A stretch of DNA of 64,000 nt from B1 sp964355075 (GTDB taxonomy: Bacteria > Bacteroidota > Bacteroidia > UKL13-3), in assembly GCA_964355075.1 (NCBI GenBank), contig CAYHCF010000011.1:32337-96336 (forward strand). The letters are read 5' to 3'. Shown here piece by piece: positions 24,701 to 33,043 of this stretch. Position numbers and translations under genes: made by a program. The notes beneath the pieces were generated by a model, which worked only from the letters and a program-made list of their open reading frames with translations, ran no database searches and was not told the origin of the DNA. Positions within the stretch are counted from its first letter, which is position 1; each line of letters begins with the position of its first letter.

Positions 24701-25235
24701 CAAGGATGTCTACATCATTATTGATTTTACCCGCCAATTGCAAATTAAGATTTGAATTTACAATTGCATTTTGGCCGTTTCCAAACGACAAACCCCGCAT
24801 GATACTTCCGTTCACAGTCAGTCCGTCACTTTTGGTAAAGGGGTTGATGGCTGAATGATCGGGCGTATAAAAAAAAGGGTTTTTGATATCGGTAAATTCA
24901 GGTTGAATAATAGATTTATCTTTCAAACGGTAAACCTTTTTAAGATGGTAAAGGATGGGAGTATAAGAAATCTGAATCAGGGTTCCCTTCTGAATATCGA
25001 GGTTGATGAAAGTTCCGGTGAAATAATTGAACCGATAATCAATTCCCTCCACATAGGTTTTGTTATCAGATATTACCTTGATTGATCCTTTAACAATAAC
25101 GGCGGTATCTATTTGGAAGGAATCCTTATCCAGTACAATATTTTGAACCCGAACTTGCTGATAAGGTTGTGCTTTGATTTCAAAAAAACAAAGACTACTT
25201 AATAATAAAAAAGAAAGTACACCCGGACATTTCAT
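21729..25235 (-). CDS. Large uncharacterised outer-membrane beta-barrel protein
   Basis: The 1168-residue protein has a signal peptide (VLSFLLLSSLCFFEIKAQ). The N-terminal 350 residues contain short beta-sandwich-like modules with phrases such as VEGIDYRFNYFTGTFINL and DYIIDYNSGEITFMAKRM, a pattern seen in several large Bacteroidota surface proteins. The remaining about 750 residues are alternating aromatic and polar strands (for example LRYTFTKIGVLTIKYSYYKV) and end in MEARYLF, a terminal aromatic as in outer-membrane barrels. Its start overlaps the kinase stop by four bases (ATGA), so translation is probably coupled. The role is unknown; kinase coupling suggests an envelope-sensing or structural job. 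Confidence 0.65.
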   Translation of the reverse strand: MKCPGVLSFLLLSSLCFFEIKAQPYQQVRVQNIVLDKDSFQIDTAVIVKGSIKVISDNKTYVEGIDYRFNYFTGTFINLDIQKGTLIQISYTPILYHLKKVYRLKDKSIIQPEFTDIKNPFFYTPDHSAINPFTKSDGLTVNGSIMRGLSFGNGQNAIVNSNLNLQLAGKINNDVDILAAISDDNNPIQPEGNSQELQDFDQVYVQFSKNKNKLVVGDFLMTRPEPSYFLNYYKKSRGLQTHTHFKLNEKANLRVEAQAALSRGRFVRNTINGVEGNQGPYRLSGPNGELFIIIISGTDAIYLDGERLSRGEQNDYIIDYNSGEITFMAKRMITQYSRIIVEFQYSDRNYARTLLGMNTRLDFKKASVYLNYFTEQDNKNQPFQQSLTDSNKALLSSVGNNLEAAVVNSSLARNTFDAKKILYRKTDSLGYKGIFVFTADPHADTVFYELKFSFLGSNNGNYKQSATGANGRVFAWVPPVNGVPQGDFEPIIVLIAPNRMQLLTVGGDIQLDSNFNLKIELARSAFNRNLFSELDKQNDAGYGARIVINHKREMGSRKLVWQNEAQFEMIDKNFRYIERYRNVEFERIWNRQLNNQSQLDTGYQEQILSLKTGLQQTNLGFFNYQLGYFNRDKNAFNGLRHEINTNVFNRRNSFTGMLEIMQTQQKPFANNTGFDNSTQNLKANYARKIWKIQAGAKIASEKSSYKNHNDSLLAGSFAYQQFGFFIKSADTNQTKYFVEYNQRQDESPLDKTFHPSTLSKEIKSGLNLLQSNFNRLVIDLSFREFTISDTNFSKLKPEQTILSRVEYDYALFKRVITANTYVQIGSGNELKRDFQYIEVLAGQGIYIWKDFNEDGHQQINEFLAASFADKNRANYIKVFLPTTTLIRTNSTQFSQTLNINPSNDWQRASGFKKFLSHFSDQAAIRFDRKVIATKGIDFQKLVDLRLADTSLITIGSVFRNTLFFLRNNPKFGMDFSINQQKNKSLLTNGFESRNREEYGMNLRWNFTSDWSFLSTVNTGSRFYKSEFFTQNNYQYSYHELKPKLSYQYMQRWRLGINYSYFNAQNLPELGNEKSNINEGSAELRYTFTKIGVLTIKYSYYKVEFTGSSSSPLAYDMLQGLSQGDNQLWTVNIQQRIGQNLQVNFNYDGRKSGNTPIMHVGKMEARYLF

Positions 25236-28200
25236 TCAGATTTATTTAACGGAAGCAGGATGGTAAAAGTTGTACCGGTTCCTTCGGTACTGGTAAAGCT
25301 AATTTCACCCCCTCCACTTTCAATCATGCTTTTAACAATAGGCAAGCCTAAACCCATTCCAATTACTTTGGTACTGAAATAAGGCATAAATATTTTCTCT
25401 TTCTGGGCTTCACTAATTCCGCAACCATTATCAGAAACACTTATTTTTACTTTGTCGTCAATATGCGCTGCCTCAATGCTGATTGAGCCCGATCTGTCAT
25501 CAGGAATAGATTGTGCAGCATTCTTAACCAGATTTGTTAACGTTCGGTTCAGGTATCCCGGATCAAAATAAATTTGAAGTTCCGGATCGCAATGAAAGGT
25601 AATTTCTCCTTCAAGGGTTGGGGATTGTAAATGAACCACCTGATCAATCATTTCATACAAGTTTATGTACTCATATTTTGGAGCAGGCATTTGGGCAAAA
25701 CTGCTGAATTCGGTTGCCAGATCACTTAATGTATCTATCTGACTGATGAGCGTTTGAGTAACTCGTTTGAATGTCTCCGGGAGTTTGGCGGATTGATCTT
25801 TCCAGGCACGTTCCAAATGCTGAACACTTAATTTCATAGGCGTTAAGGGATTTTTGATTTCATGGGCAATTTGCCGTGCAATATCACGCCAGGCACCTTC
25901 ACGCTCACTTCTGCCTAATTTTTCAGCACTTTCCTCCAATTCAGCGATCATTATATTGTATTGTTTTACCAGTTCGCCAATTTCATCATTCCGGTTCCAC
26001 AAAATAGTTTCGTTTTTCTTACCGATACGGGTTTGACCCATTTGTTTTTGGATCAGCATTAAGGGGTATGAAATATTACGGGATACTAACCAGGCAACAA
26101 TACCTATGATCAAAAACATGAATGCATAAAGATTGATAAATCCAACAATAATGGATGAGATTTCGGAATACAAATCAGTGCTGCTGTAAAAATTTGGAAG
26201 TTGTATATATCCTAATAAACTTCCGTTTTTGCTAAAGGTAGGTACATAAGCTCCATTATAGCTGAAGGTTGCAATTTGTTCGGTTTGAATGTATTGTGAT
26301 TCACGTAAGATATTCAAATGATAATAGGCCTCTGCATTAATAAAGGGTGCTATAATACCATCATCGTACACTTTTTTAACGGTTGAAGTGATCAGCTCAC
26401 CTTGTGTATTGTAAAATGATATATCGGTATTATAAAAGTCCGCAATCTGGTTAATATAGGCCTCTGAATCCGTTGGCTTGAGTGAAAAATTTCCATCCTG
26501 ACTCTCATTTTCCACAGCACTCACCACATTGCGTAACTTTTTAATTAATCTTTCATTTTGCTTTTCGGCATTCTGATTGCTTAAAAAATTAATGGTAAAA
26601 TAGGCAGTAACCCCCAAAGTTGCGAAAACAATTAACACAACCCCTAATTGTATCCGGGTCCGGATCAGCGTAAGATCTGCTTCATTTACAATTAGAATAT
26701 TATTTACGATACCCTGAAAGCGCCGCCAGTATTTATTTTTATGAAGGAAAGATTCGTTTACCCATGGATTATTAAAAATTAAAAAAACGCCCAGAGAAGC
26801 CATTAATATTAAGGTGAAGAAAGTAAATGAAAGGGAAAATAATCCGAAAGGTTCATACCAGGTGGAGGCCTTTTTACTTACAACCACAAACAATTGGTCA
26901 TTTTCTTTAAAGATCAGGTGGCTATATCCGTCTTCCTCAAATAAAAGACTTTTATTCTTCACATCACTATAGGTATAAGTAGTTCGATAGGCAAATTCAC
27001 CACTCTGACTAAGTAATTTGGTATCGCGATAGATGGCATAGGAATAATCATATCGCTTCCTGCTATTGCTTCGGTATCCTTCAATCAATAATTCATCAAA
27101 CCGGTTTTCATCCTGCAATAATTTAGGTTGTAGATGTATAAAGAAATAACCATTAATTCTTCCATTATGCCTGATAATAAATTTTGCCAGATACCCTTTT
27201 AGATAGGCATTGTTCTTTAAAAATTTAAAATTCTCATTGATGGTTTTTGATCCCAGTTTCTGATAAATATAATTTACCTGTTTATAGGTAAAAACATTTC
27301 TCGACAGGTAATGGTTCTGACTGGAATCAAAATCATAAACAGAAATATCGTACTTGCTTAAATAGCCTGAAAAGTATAGCTGCCGTAGCTTTTTAACCAA
27401 TTGCGACTTTAAAGCGATGGGATTGTTGAAATTGGATTTAATTAGTTTATCGGATGCAATTTTCTTCTCAATATCATTTAAAAAATATTCGGCATTAACA
27501 TCGTTCTGAGAAATCAATTTCCCGGCAAATAATACCCTGTTTTCTTCCTCTTCGCAGTTATTCCAGTAATAGATGGATACGGCAGTAAAAATTGAAAAGA
27601 TAAATACCAGAATAAAATATTGCTGAAACCGGTTCAGGAGTTGTTGGATAAAGTGTTTGTAAAAAAGAAAACACAGGATCAAAGTAGAACCTGCTACGGG
27701 GTAAAAATCATGGCGTTCGTATAAATAGATAACCAGGTAAGGGTGCAAAAAATAGAAAACAAAACCAAGCACAAAGAACTTCTCATACTTGTTTAAGACC
27801 GGTTTACTCAATGTTTTATATAGAATGAAAACCATTTGATACACCAGCATTAACAGCATAGTAGATAGGATCAACCCTAAAAACGTGTATTCATTCAGGG
27901 CATATATATTATTAATATCAAACGAAATTTGAGAATCAAAAACAAGGCTTTTGATACTGTCGAAAGTTGCATCCGAAAGCGTTATGGTAAATAAGGATAC
28001 CATAATGAGTTGCAGAAACAAATTGATTTTTTTTACCGGGTTGAACCAATTTACACGTTTTATTAAATACAAATACCAGAGTAAAAGTGCTACTGCCGTA
28101 ATAAAATCACCAAGAGAAGGGTTATACGTTGACGAAGCGTATATATCAGAACTAAAAAGCCGGAGGTTATAAACAAAAACAGGCAAGCGATACTTTAAGA

Positions 28201-28948
28201 AAAACCAGTGACCGGCCTGTGTTAAAAAAATAAAAATTGCTGAACCCAAAAGAAAGTTCCGTTTTACCACCCAAATTGATAAGAAATGAAATAGAACAAT
28301 ACACAGCAGGATATTCAGAATCAGAAAAATCCTTAACCACAAAGGGGTAATTTTCGGAGCCCCGAATATTTGAATTGAGCAAAGGTATTTGCCACTAATA
28401 TCCGTTAGATCAGTGAAATCCTTAATGGGAGAAGGGCTAAACAACGCCGATCCCAGAAAAGAAAGTTCCGGGTTAAAATGGTTTTGAATAAATTGATTCT
28501 GATAGCTATAATTTGTTTTGATTTGGTAAAAAATAGCAAATTTATAGTTTCCAGTATTTTTAAAGGATACCAGGTAATAGCCGTTATGGGTACTTAAATA
28601 ATAAAATCCATTCGTTAAAACAGGTAAGTACTTTTGAGAATTGATGGTGTTATCTGTCCAGATTATTAAGGAATCATTTTTGAAAATATGAATACTTAAA
28701 TTTTCTTGTTTCGACAAGTTGATGTATTCAACCCACTTACGATGTAATATAGTTGTATCCATCGAAAGTTTAGATAACAAAGCCTTTTGGGCAATTTCTT
28801 TACTGTGGAAAGTACGCTGCGCCTGTTCATAATAATTAAGCGTTTGCCGCTCCGAATTTTGAAGAATACCTGTTTCAGCAACTAACAGCAAACCTAGCGC
28901 AATCAAACTTGCAAGCAACCACAGAAATATTTTAATCGGCGATTTCAA
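25232..28948 (-). CDS. Giant membrane histidine kinase, NtrY-like
   Basis: The 1238-residue protein has many predicted membrane segments in the first half (for example around residues 10-20, 205-300 and 350-460), two extracytoplasmic regions, and a further hydrophobic pair near 740-790 and 970-990. A HAMP-like linker (SRNISYPLMLIQKQM) leads to the HisKA box ARQIAHEIKNPLTPMKLSVQ with phospho-acceptor His, then HATPase motifs: N-box NLVKNAAQSIPD, G1 DNGCGIS, and GMGLGLPIVKSM. The kinase core is most like NtrY-type sensors. No response regulator lies beside it. The gene is 8 bp after hldD and overlaps the outer-membrane gene, so it may monitor envelope or LPS state (inference). Confidence 0.85.
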   Translation of the reverse strand: MKSPIKIFLWLLASLIALGLLLVAETGILQNSERQTLNYYEQAQRTFHSKEIAQKALLSKLSMDTTILHRKWVEYINLSKQENLSIHIFKNDSLIIWTDNTINSQKYLPVLTNGFYYLSTHNGYYLVSFKNTGNYKFAIFYQIKTNYSYQNQFIQNHFNPELSFLGSALFSPSPIKDFTDLTDISGKYLCSIQIFGAPKITPLWLRIFLILNILLCIVLFHFLSIWVVKRNFLLGSAIFIFLTQAGHWFFLKYRLPVFVYNLRLFSSDIYASSTYNPSLGDFITAVALLLWYLYLIKRVNWFNPVKKINLFLQLIMVSLFTITLSDATFDSIKSLVFDSQISFDINNIYALNEYTFLGLILSTMLLMLVYQMVFILYKTLSKPVLNKYEKFFVLGFVFYFLHPYLVIYLYERHDFYPVAGSTLILCFLFYKHFIQQLLNRFQQYFILVFIFSIFTAVSIYYWNNCEEEENRVLFAGKLISQNDVNAEYFLNDIEKKIASDKLIKSNFNNPIALKSQLVKKLRQLYFSGYLSKYDISVYDFDSSQNHYLSRNVFTYKQVNYIYQKLGSKTINENFKFLKNNAYLKGYLAKFIIRHNGRINGYFFIHLQPKLLQDENRFDELLIEGYRSNSRKRYDYSYAIYRDTKLLSQSGEFAYRTTYTYSDVKNKSLLFEEDGYSHLIFKENDQLFVVVSKKASTWYEPFGLFSLSFTFFTLILMASLGVFLIFNNPWVNESFLHKNKYWRRFQGIVNNILIVNEADLTLIRTRIQLGVVLIVFATLGVTAYFTINFLSNQNAEKQNERLIKKLRNVVSAVENESQDGNFSLKPTDSEAYINQIADFYNTDISFYNTQGELITSTVKKVYDDGIIAPFINAEAYYHLNILRESQYIQTEQIATFSYNGAYVPTFSKNGSLLGYIQLPNFYSSTDLYSEISSIIVGFINLYAFMFLIIGIVAWLVSRNISYPLMLIQKQMGQTRIGKKNETILWNRNDEIGELVKQYNIMIAELEESAEKLGRSEREGAWRDIARQIAHEIKNPLTPMKLSVQHLERAWKDQSAKLPETFKRVTQTLISQIDTLSDLATEFSSFAQMPAPKYEYINLYEMIDQVVHLQSPTLEGEITFHCDPELQIYFDPGYLNRTLTNLVKNAAQSIPDDRSGSISIEAAHIDDKVKISVSDNGCGISEAQKEKIFMPYFSTKVIGMGLGLPIVKSMIESGGGEISFTSTEGTGTTFTILLPLNKSE

Positions 28949-28956
28949 TTTTTTAT

Positions 28957-29925
28957 CTAAATAAATTTCCCCTTTTCTAAATAATTTTGAACGTAGTCCT
29001 TCACCCCCTCCTCAATATCAGTAAAACTACGCTCATAACCGATTGTTCTTAATTTGCTCATATTGGCTTCGGTAAAATACTGGTATGTATCCCGGATATC
29101 TTCCGGTATAGGAATATATTCAATAAGCGCTTGAAGATTCAAAGCAGAAAAGATGCTTTTGGCAAGGTCATTCCAGGTTCTTGCATTTCCGGTACCCAGG
29201 TTATAAATACCACTGTTTTTTCGGTTATGCATCAGGAAAAGACAAACTTCACACAAGTCTTTTACGTATATAAAATCACGCTTTTGTTCTCCGTCTTTAT
29301 ATTCATCCAGATGAGATTTGAAGAGCTTTACTTTCCCTGTTTCTTTTATTTGATGGTAGGCGTGAAAGATCACACTTGCCATACGGAGTTTGTGATATTC
29401 ATTGGGGCCATACACATTAAAAAACTTTAAGCCTGCCCAGAAATAGGGTTGTCTGGCTTGAGCCAAAACCCATTTGTCAAAATCATTTTTCGATTTTCCA
29501 TAAAGGTTCATCGGATTAAGGGTATCCAGTTTTATCTCATCATCGTCATATCCGGTTTCGCCATTTCCATAGGTGGCGGCACTCGAGGCATAAACCAACG
29601 GGATGCCCTCAAAAACGCAATAGTTAAAAATGCGTTTGCTAAAATCCAGATTCAGTTCTTTGAAAATATCTGCATCCTTTTCGGTGGTATCCGTACGCGC
29701 ACCTATGTGAAAAATAAATTGCACCTCATGCGCATTTCTTTCCATCCAGGTAAAAAATAATTTTCGTTCAATTTTTTCTTTGAAAACCTTTCCCTGTAGA
29801 TTTAAGTTTCTGTTTTGAACAGAATCAAAATCATCTACCAATATCAAATCGTTAAAGTTCTGTTGGTTCAAAAAGCCCACCAAACAACTGCCAATAAAGC
29901 CTTCAGCTCCTGTTACTACTATCAT
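28957..29925 (-). CDS. hldD: ADP-L-glycero-D-manno-heptose 6-epimerase
   Basis: HldD (RfaD) epimerises ADP-D,D-heptose to the L,D form used in the LPS inner core. The start at 29925 gives 322 residues, beginning MIVVTGAEGFIGSCLVGFLN, the NAD(P)-binding GxxGxxG motif; upstream codons of the open frame are not family-like. The catalytic set is visible: SSAATYG and YGKSKNDFD (YxxxK), together with FFNVYGPNEYHK and the RDFIYVKDL block typical of this family. It is the first gene of a likely run with the giant kinase and the 1168-aa barrel. An alternative name would be a related sugar-nucleotide epimerase, but the TYGNGETGYDD region fits HldD. Confidence 0.88.
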   Translation of the reverse strand: MIVVTGAEGFIGSCLVGFLNQQNFNDLILVDDFDSVQNRNLNLQGKVFKEKIERKLFFTWMERNAHEVQFIFHIGARTDTTEKDADIFKELNLDFSKRIFNYCVFEGIPLVYASSAATYGNGETGYDDDEIKLDTLNPMNLYGKSKNDFDKWVLAQARQPYFWAGLKFFNVYGPNEYHKLRMASVIFHAYHQIKETGKVKLFKSHLDEYKDGEQKRDFIYVKDLCEVCLFLMHNRKNSGIYNLGTGNARTWNDLAKSIFSALNLQALIEYIPIPEDIRDTYQYFTEANMSKLRTIGYERSFTDIEEGVKDYVQNYLEKGKFI

Positions 29926-30036
29926 AGATTTGTTTAAAGGAAGCGAAAATAAACAAAAGGAGGCGTTTTTATTGATTATTGAAATCAATTCCATTTATAT
30001 TCGCGTTCTGTTTTTTGAACCAATAATTGTTTAATC

Positions 30037-30918
30037 ATGCTTAAAGCTTATGTTTTCCCCGGTCAGGGTGCCCAATTTGTAGGAATGGGAAAAGACCTAT
30101 ATGAATCAAATGAGACCGCTAAAGCACTGTTTGAAAAGGCTAATGAGATTCTTGGGTTTCGTATCACGGATATAATGTTTTCGGGTACTGAGGAAGATTT
30201 AAGACAAACCAAAGTTACCCAACCTGCTATTTTCATTCATTCGGTAATAAAAGCGCTAACCCTTTCTGATTTTAATCCGGATATGGTGGCAGGACATAGC
30301 CTTGGCGAATTTTCAGCGCTGGTTGCCAATAAGGCTTTAACTTTTGAGGATGGCTTGAAATTAGTTTATGCCAGAGCCATGGCGATGCAAAAAGCCTGTG
30401 AAATGGAACCATCCACCATGGCAGCAGTTTTAGGTTTGGATGATTCCCGGGTTGAAGAAATTTGTGCTTCCATAACCGATGATATTGTGGTTCCGGCCAA
30501 CTATAATTGTCCGGGGCAGCTGGTCATTTCGGGAAGTATTGCGGGTATAAATAAGGCCTGCGAATTATTGAAAGCTGCCGGAGCCAAGCGTGCCTTGGTT
30601 TTGCCTGTTGGCGGTGCCTTTCATTCCCCGCTAATGGAACCTGCCCGAATTGAACTCGAAGCTGCTATCCATGCTACAAATTTTAGTACGCCAATTTGCC
30701 CTGTTTATCAAAACTATGTAGCCACTGCAGTAAGTGAAGTGGATGAAATAAAAAAGAATCTGGTTGCACAATTAACGGCTCCTGTAAAATGGACTCAATC
30801 GGTTCAAGCCATGGTAATGGATAGTGCCACTCATTTTATAGAATGTGGACCGGGTAATGTCTTACAAGGTTTGATAAAAAAAATATACAGGGAAGCCATT
30901 ACGGAAAGCGCAGGATAA
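30037..30918 (+). CDS. fabD: Malonyl-CoA:ACP transacylase
   Basis: FabD loads malonate from CoA onto acyl carrier protein for fatty-acid synthesis. The 293-residue protein starts MLKAYVFPGQGAQFVGMG (oxyanion GQG), has the nucleophile elbow GHSLGEFSAL (Ser about residue 90), the malonyl-binding Arg in VYARAMAMQ, and the catalytic His in GGAFHSPLMEPA. ECGPGNVLQGLIKKI closes the domain. The length is standard. No other fab genes adjoin it; it is divergent from hldD with 111 bp between starts. Confidence 0.96.
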   Translation: MLKAYVFPGQGAQFVGMGKDLYESNETAKALFEKANEILGFRITDIMFSGTEEDLRQTKVTQPAIFIHSVIKALTLSDFNPDMVAGHSLGEFSALVANKALTFEDGLKLVYARAMAMQKACEMEPSTMAAVLGLDDSRVEEICASITDDIVVPANYNCPGQLVISGSIAGINKACELLKAAGAKRALVLPVGGAFHSPLMEPARIELEAAIHATNFSTPICPVYQNYVATAVSEVDEIKKNLVAQLTAPVKWTQSVQAMVMDSATHFIECGPGNVLQGLIKKIYREAITESAG

Positions 30919-31169
30919 ATGGTAGCCGATCCTTCGGCAAGCTCAGGATGACACCCCAGCCCGTTATATTTGGCAATGATTTTGGCGAGTTAATTTTTTT
31001 GCAAAGCAAAAAAATTAACTCGCCAAAATCACTACTTCACATGAGTTACGAAATGTCATAGTGAGCCTGTCATAGTGAGCCTGTCGAACTACAGTAATCA
31101 GTTCAATCGTAAATCAAAAATCGTAAATTCTAAATTCTTAATTCTAAATTCTTAATTACTAATTCCCCC
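30919..31169. other. Repeat-rich spacer between fabD and the ABC exporter
   Basis: No gene is seen. The spacer holds CTTCGGCAAGCTCAGGATGA near its left end, a 26-bp perfect hairpin (30977-31031), two tandem copies of AGTGAGCCTGTC, and a run of short repeats built from TAAATTCTTAATTC near its right end. CTTCGGCAAGCTCAGG and GAGCCTGTCGAAC look like the two arms of one dispersed palindromic family. Confidence 0.6.
30977..31031. repeat. 26-bp perfect inverted repeat (hairpin)
   Basis: The arms start TGATTTTGGCGAGTTAATTT and pair perfectly over 26 bp across a three-base AAA loop. It lies between convergent genes. Stem T and A runs mean either strand can form the same hairpin; it may serve as a bidirectional terminator or be a mobile palindrome. 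Confidence 0.8.
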
Positions 31170-32909
31170 CTACCGCTCTCCGATTTGCTGACGCCACATG
31201 GCGTAGTATAAGCCTTTCTCGGCAATCAAATCTTCGTGTTTTCCGGTTTCAACCAGGTCGCCTTTTTCTAAAACAAAGATTCGATCTGCGTGCATAATGG
31301 TTGAGAGTCTGTGTGCAATCATAATGGTTACATGTGATTTATTGGCACTGATTTGCCTGATGGTATTGCTAATCTCCTCTTCGGTAATGGAATCAAGAGA
31401 AGAGGTTGCCTCATCAAAAATCAATAACCCGGGTTTGCGCAATAATGCACGCGCGATGGATAAGCGTTGCTTTTCACCCCCGGAAATTTTAATTCCGCCT
31501 TCACCGATAACGCTATTTATTCCGTGATCGCTTCTTTCCAATAAACCCTGGCAGGCAGATTGGTTTAGAGCCAATAAAATTTCTTCATCCGTAGCCCGTG
31601 GATTCACAAATAATAAATTCTCTTTGATGGTACCTGAAAATAGCTGCGTATCCTGCGTTACAAATCCAATCTGAAGGCGCAATTCATCAAAATTGATCTC
31701 TAATGAATTGATGTTATTGTATTTTATTTCTCCTTCGTCTGGTTTATACAAGCCTACGAGTAATTTTACCAGCGTGGTTTTACCCGAACCGGAAGGCCCC
31801 ACAAAGGCGATGGTTTCGCCGCTATTTGCTTTGAAGCTGATCTGGTTGAGTGCAGAATTACGCGCAGTTTTGTGTTTAAACGTTACCTTTTCAAACGACA
31901 ATTCCTTTATTTCATGGATGGGTTCAGGATTTACAGGTTTCACTTCCTGCGGTTTTTCCATAATCTGGTTAAAGTTTTGCAAGGAAGCTTCCGCCTCACG
32001 GTAACTCAAAATAACATTCCCCATTTCCTGCATGGGGCCAAAAATGAAAAACGAATAAAATTGCAAGGTCATTAATTGCCCAAGGCTCATTTGGTCTTTA
32101 AAAATCATGTAAAGGAGCAAAAACAAAATACTTTGACGCAGAAAATTCACAATGGTTCCCTGAATAAAACTAATACTCCGGATGTCGCGAACTTTCTCCA
32201 ATTCCAACTTTAGAATTTTTTGAGTTGAAAGATTCAACCTTTTAATTTCCTGATGGGTTAACCCAAGGCTTTTAATGAGTTCGATATTTCGCAGGGATTC
32301 GGTGGTTGAACCTGCCAGAACACGCGTTTGCTGAACTATCTTTTGCTGAACCCTTTTAACCCGTTTGGATAAATAATTGGTAAGAACGGCCAATAAAATA
32401 CTGGTTCCAAAATAAATCAGGATCAGCCAGGGCTGTACGCTAATGGCATAAATGATCACAAAAACAATCCCAACAATAGATGTAAAAAAGATATTGATGA
32501 AATTGAGAATGAATTTTTCGGAATCGGTTCTAACTTTTTGCAGTACATTTAACAATTCACCACTGCGTTGGTCTTCAAACTCCTGAAAGGGTAATTGCAA
32601 TGCATGTTTGATACCATCGGTATAAACGGCGGCACCGAATTTTTGTATAATTAGGTTTAACGTATAATCCTGGAAGGCTTTCGCAATCCTGCTAGCCATG
32701 GCCACTCCTATGCCGGCAAAAACTAATAAACCTATTCCGTTAACAAATCCTGACTCGTTATAGGCATGCGGTTTGGTGGCAAACCGGTCAATGATCTTTC
32801 CATATATGTAGGGATCCATCATTGAGAACAATTGATTCAGTGAGGCTAAAATCAAAGCCAGCAATACCAAAACCTTATATTTTTTGAGGTAGCGAAGTAA
32901 AATCTTCAT
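31170..32909 (-). CDS. ABC exporter (fused permease and ATPase, MsbA-like)
   Basis: The 579-residue half-transporter has six predicted membrane helices in the first about 310 residues (from VLVLLALILASLNQLF) and a C-terminal nucleotide-binding domain with Walker A GPSGSGKTTL, signature ISGGEKQRLSIARALL, Walker B LLIFDEATSSLDS and H-loop IAHRLST. It would work as a homodimer and export a lipid, peptide or drug. MsbA-type lipid flipping is possible, but the sequence alone does not settle it. It ends with RQQIGER, converging on fabD across a repeat-rich spacer. Confidence 0.9.
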   Translation of the reverse strand: MKILLRYLKKYKVLVLLALILASLNQLFSMMDPYIYGKIIDRFATKPHAYNESGFVNGIGLLVFAGIGVAMASRIAKAFQDYTLNLIIQKFGAAVYTDGIKHALQLPFQEFEDQRSGELLNVLQKVRTDSEKFILNFINIFFTSIVGIVFVIIYAISVQPWLILIYFGTSILLAVLTNYLSKRVKRVQQKIVQQTRVLAGSTTESLRNIELIKSLGLTHQEIKRLNLSTQKILKLELEKVRDIRSISFIQGTIVNFLRQSILFLLLYMIFKDQMSLGQLMTLQFYSFFIFGPMQEMGNVILSYREAEASLQNFNQIMEKPQEVKPVNPEPIHEIKELSFEKVTFKHKTARNSALNQISFKANSGETIAFVGPSGSGKTTLVKLLVGLYKPDEGEIKYNNINSLEINFDELRLQIGFVTQDTQLFSGTIKENLLFVNPRATDEEILLALNQSACQGLLERSDHGINSVIGEGGIKISGGEKQRLSIARALLRKPGLLIFDEATSSLDSITEEEISNTIRQISANKSHVTIMIAHRLSTIMHADRIFVLEKGDLVETGKHEDLIAEKGLYYAMWRQQIGER

Positions 32910-33043
32910 AGAAATAATTTGTAAGCAATTCTTCCATTGCCAAAAATCACGTTAAGTCTTTTGGTATTTTTTATAAAATAATTTTGCAAAAAGCGTATAG
33001 TCCGCTCACTTGATTTCTTACCCGTCAACCTAAAAAAAAATAA

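Noticed and set aside
31170..32909. Firm call as msbA
   Set aside because: All motifs are general to ABC exporters; nothing specific to lipid A transport can be seen.
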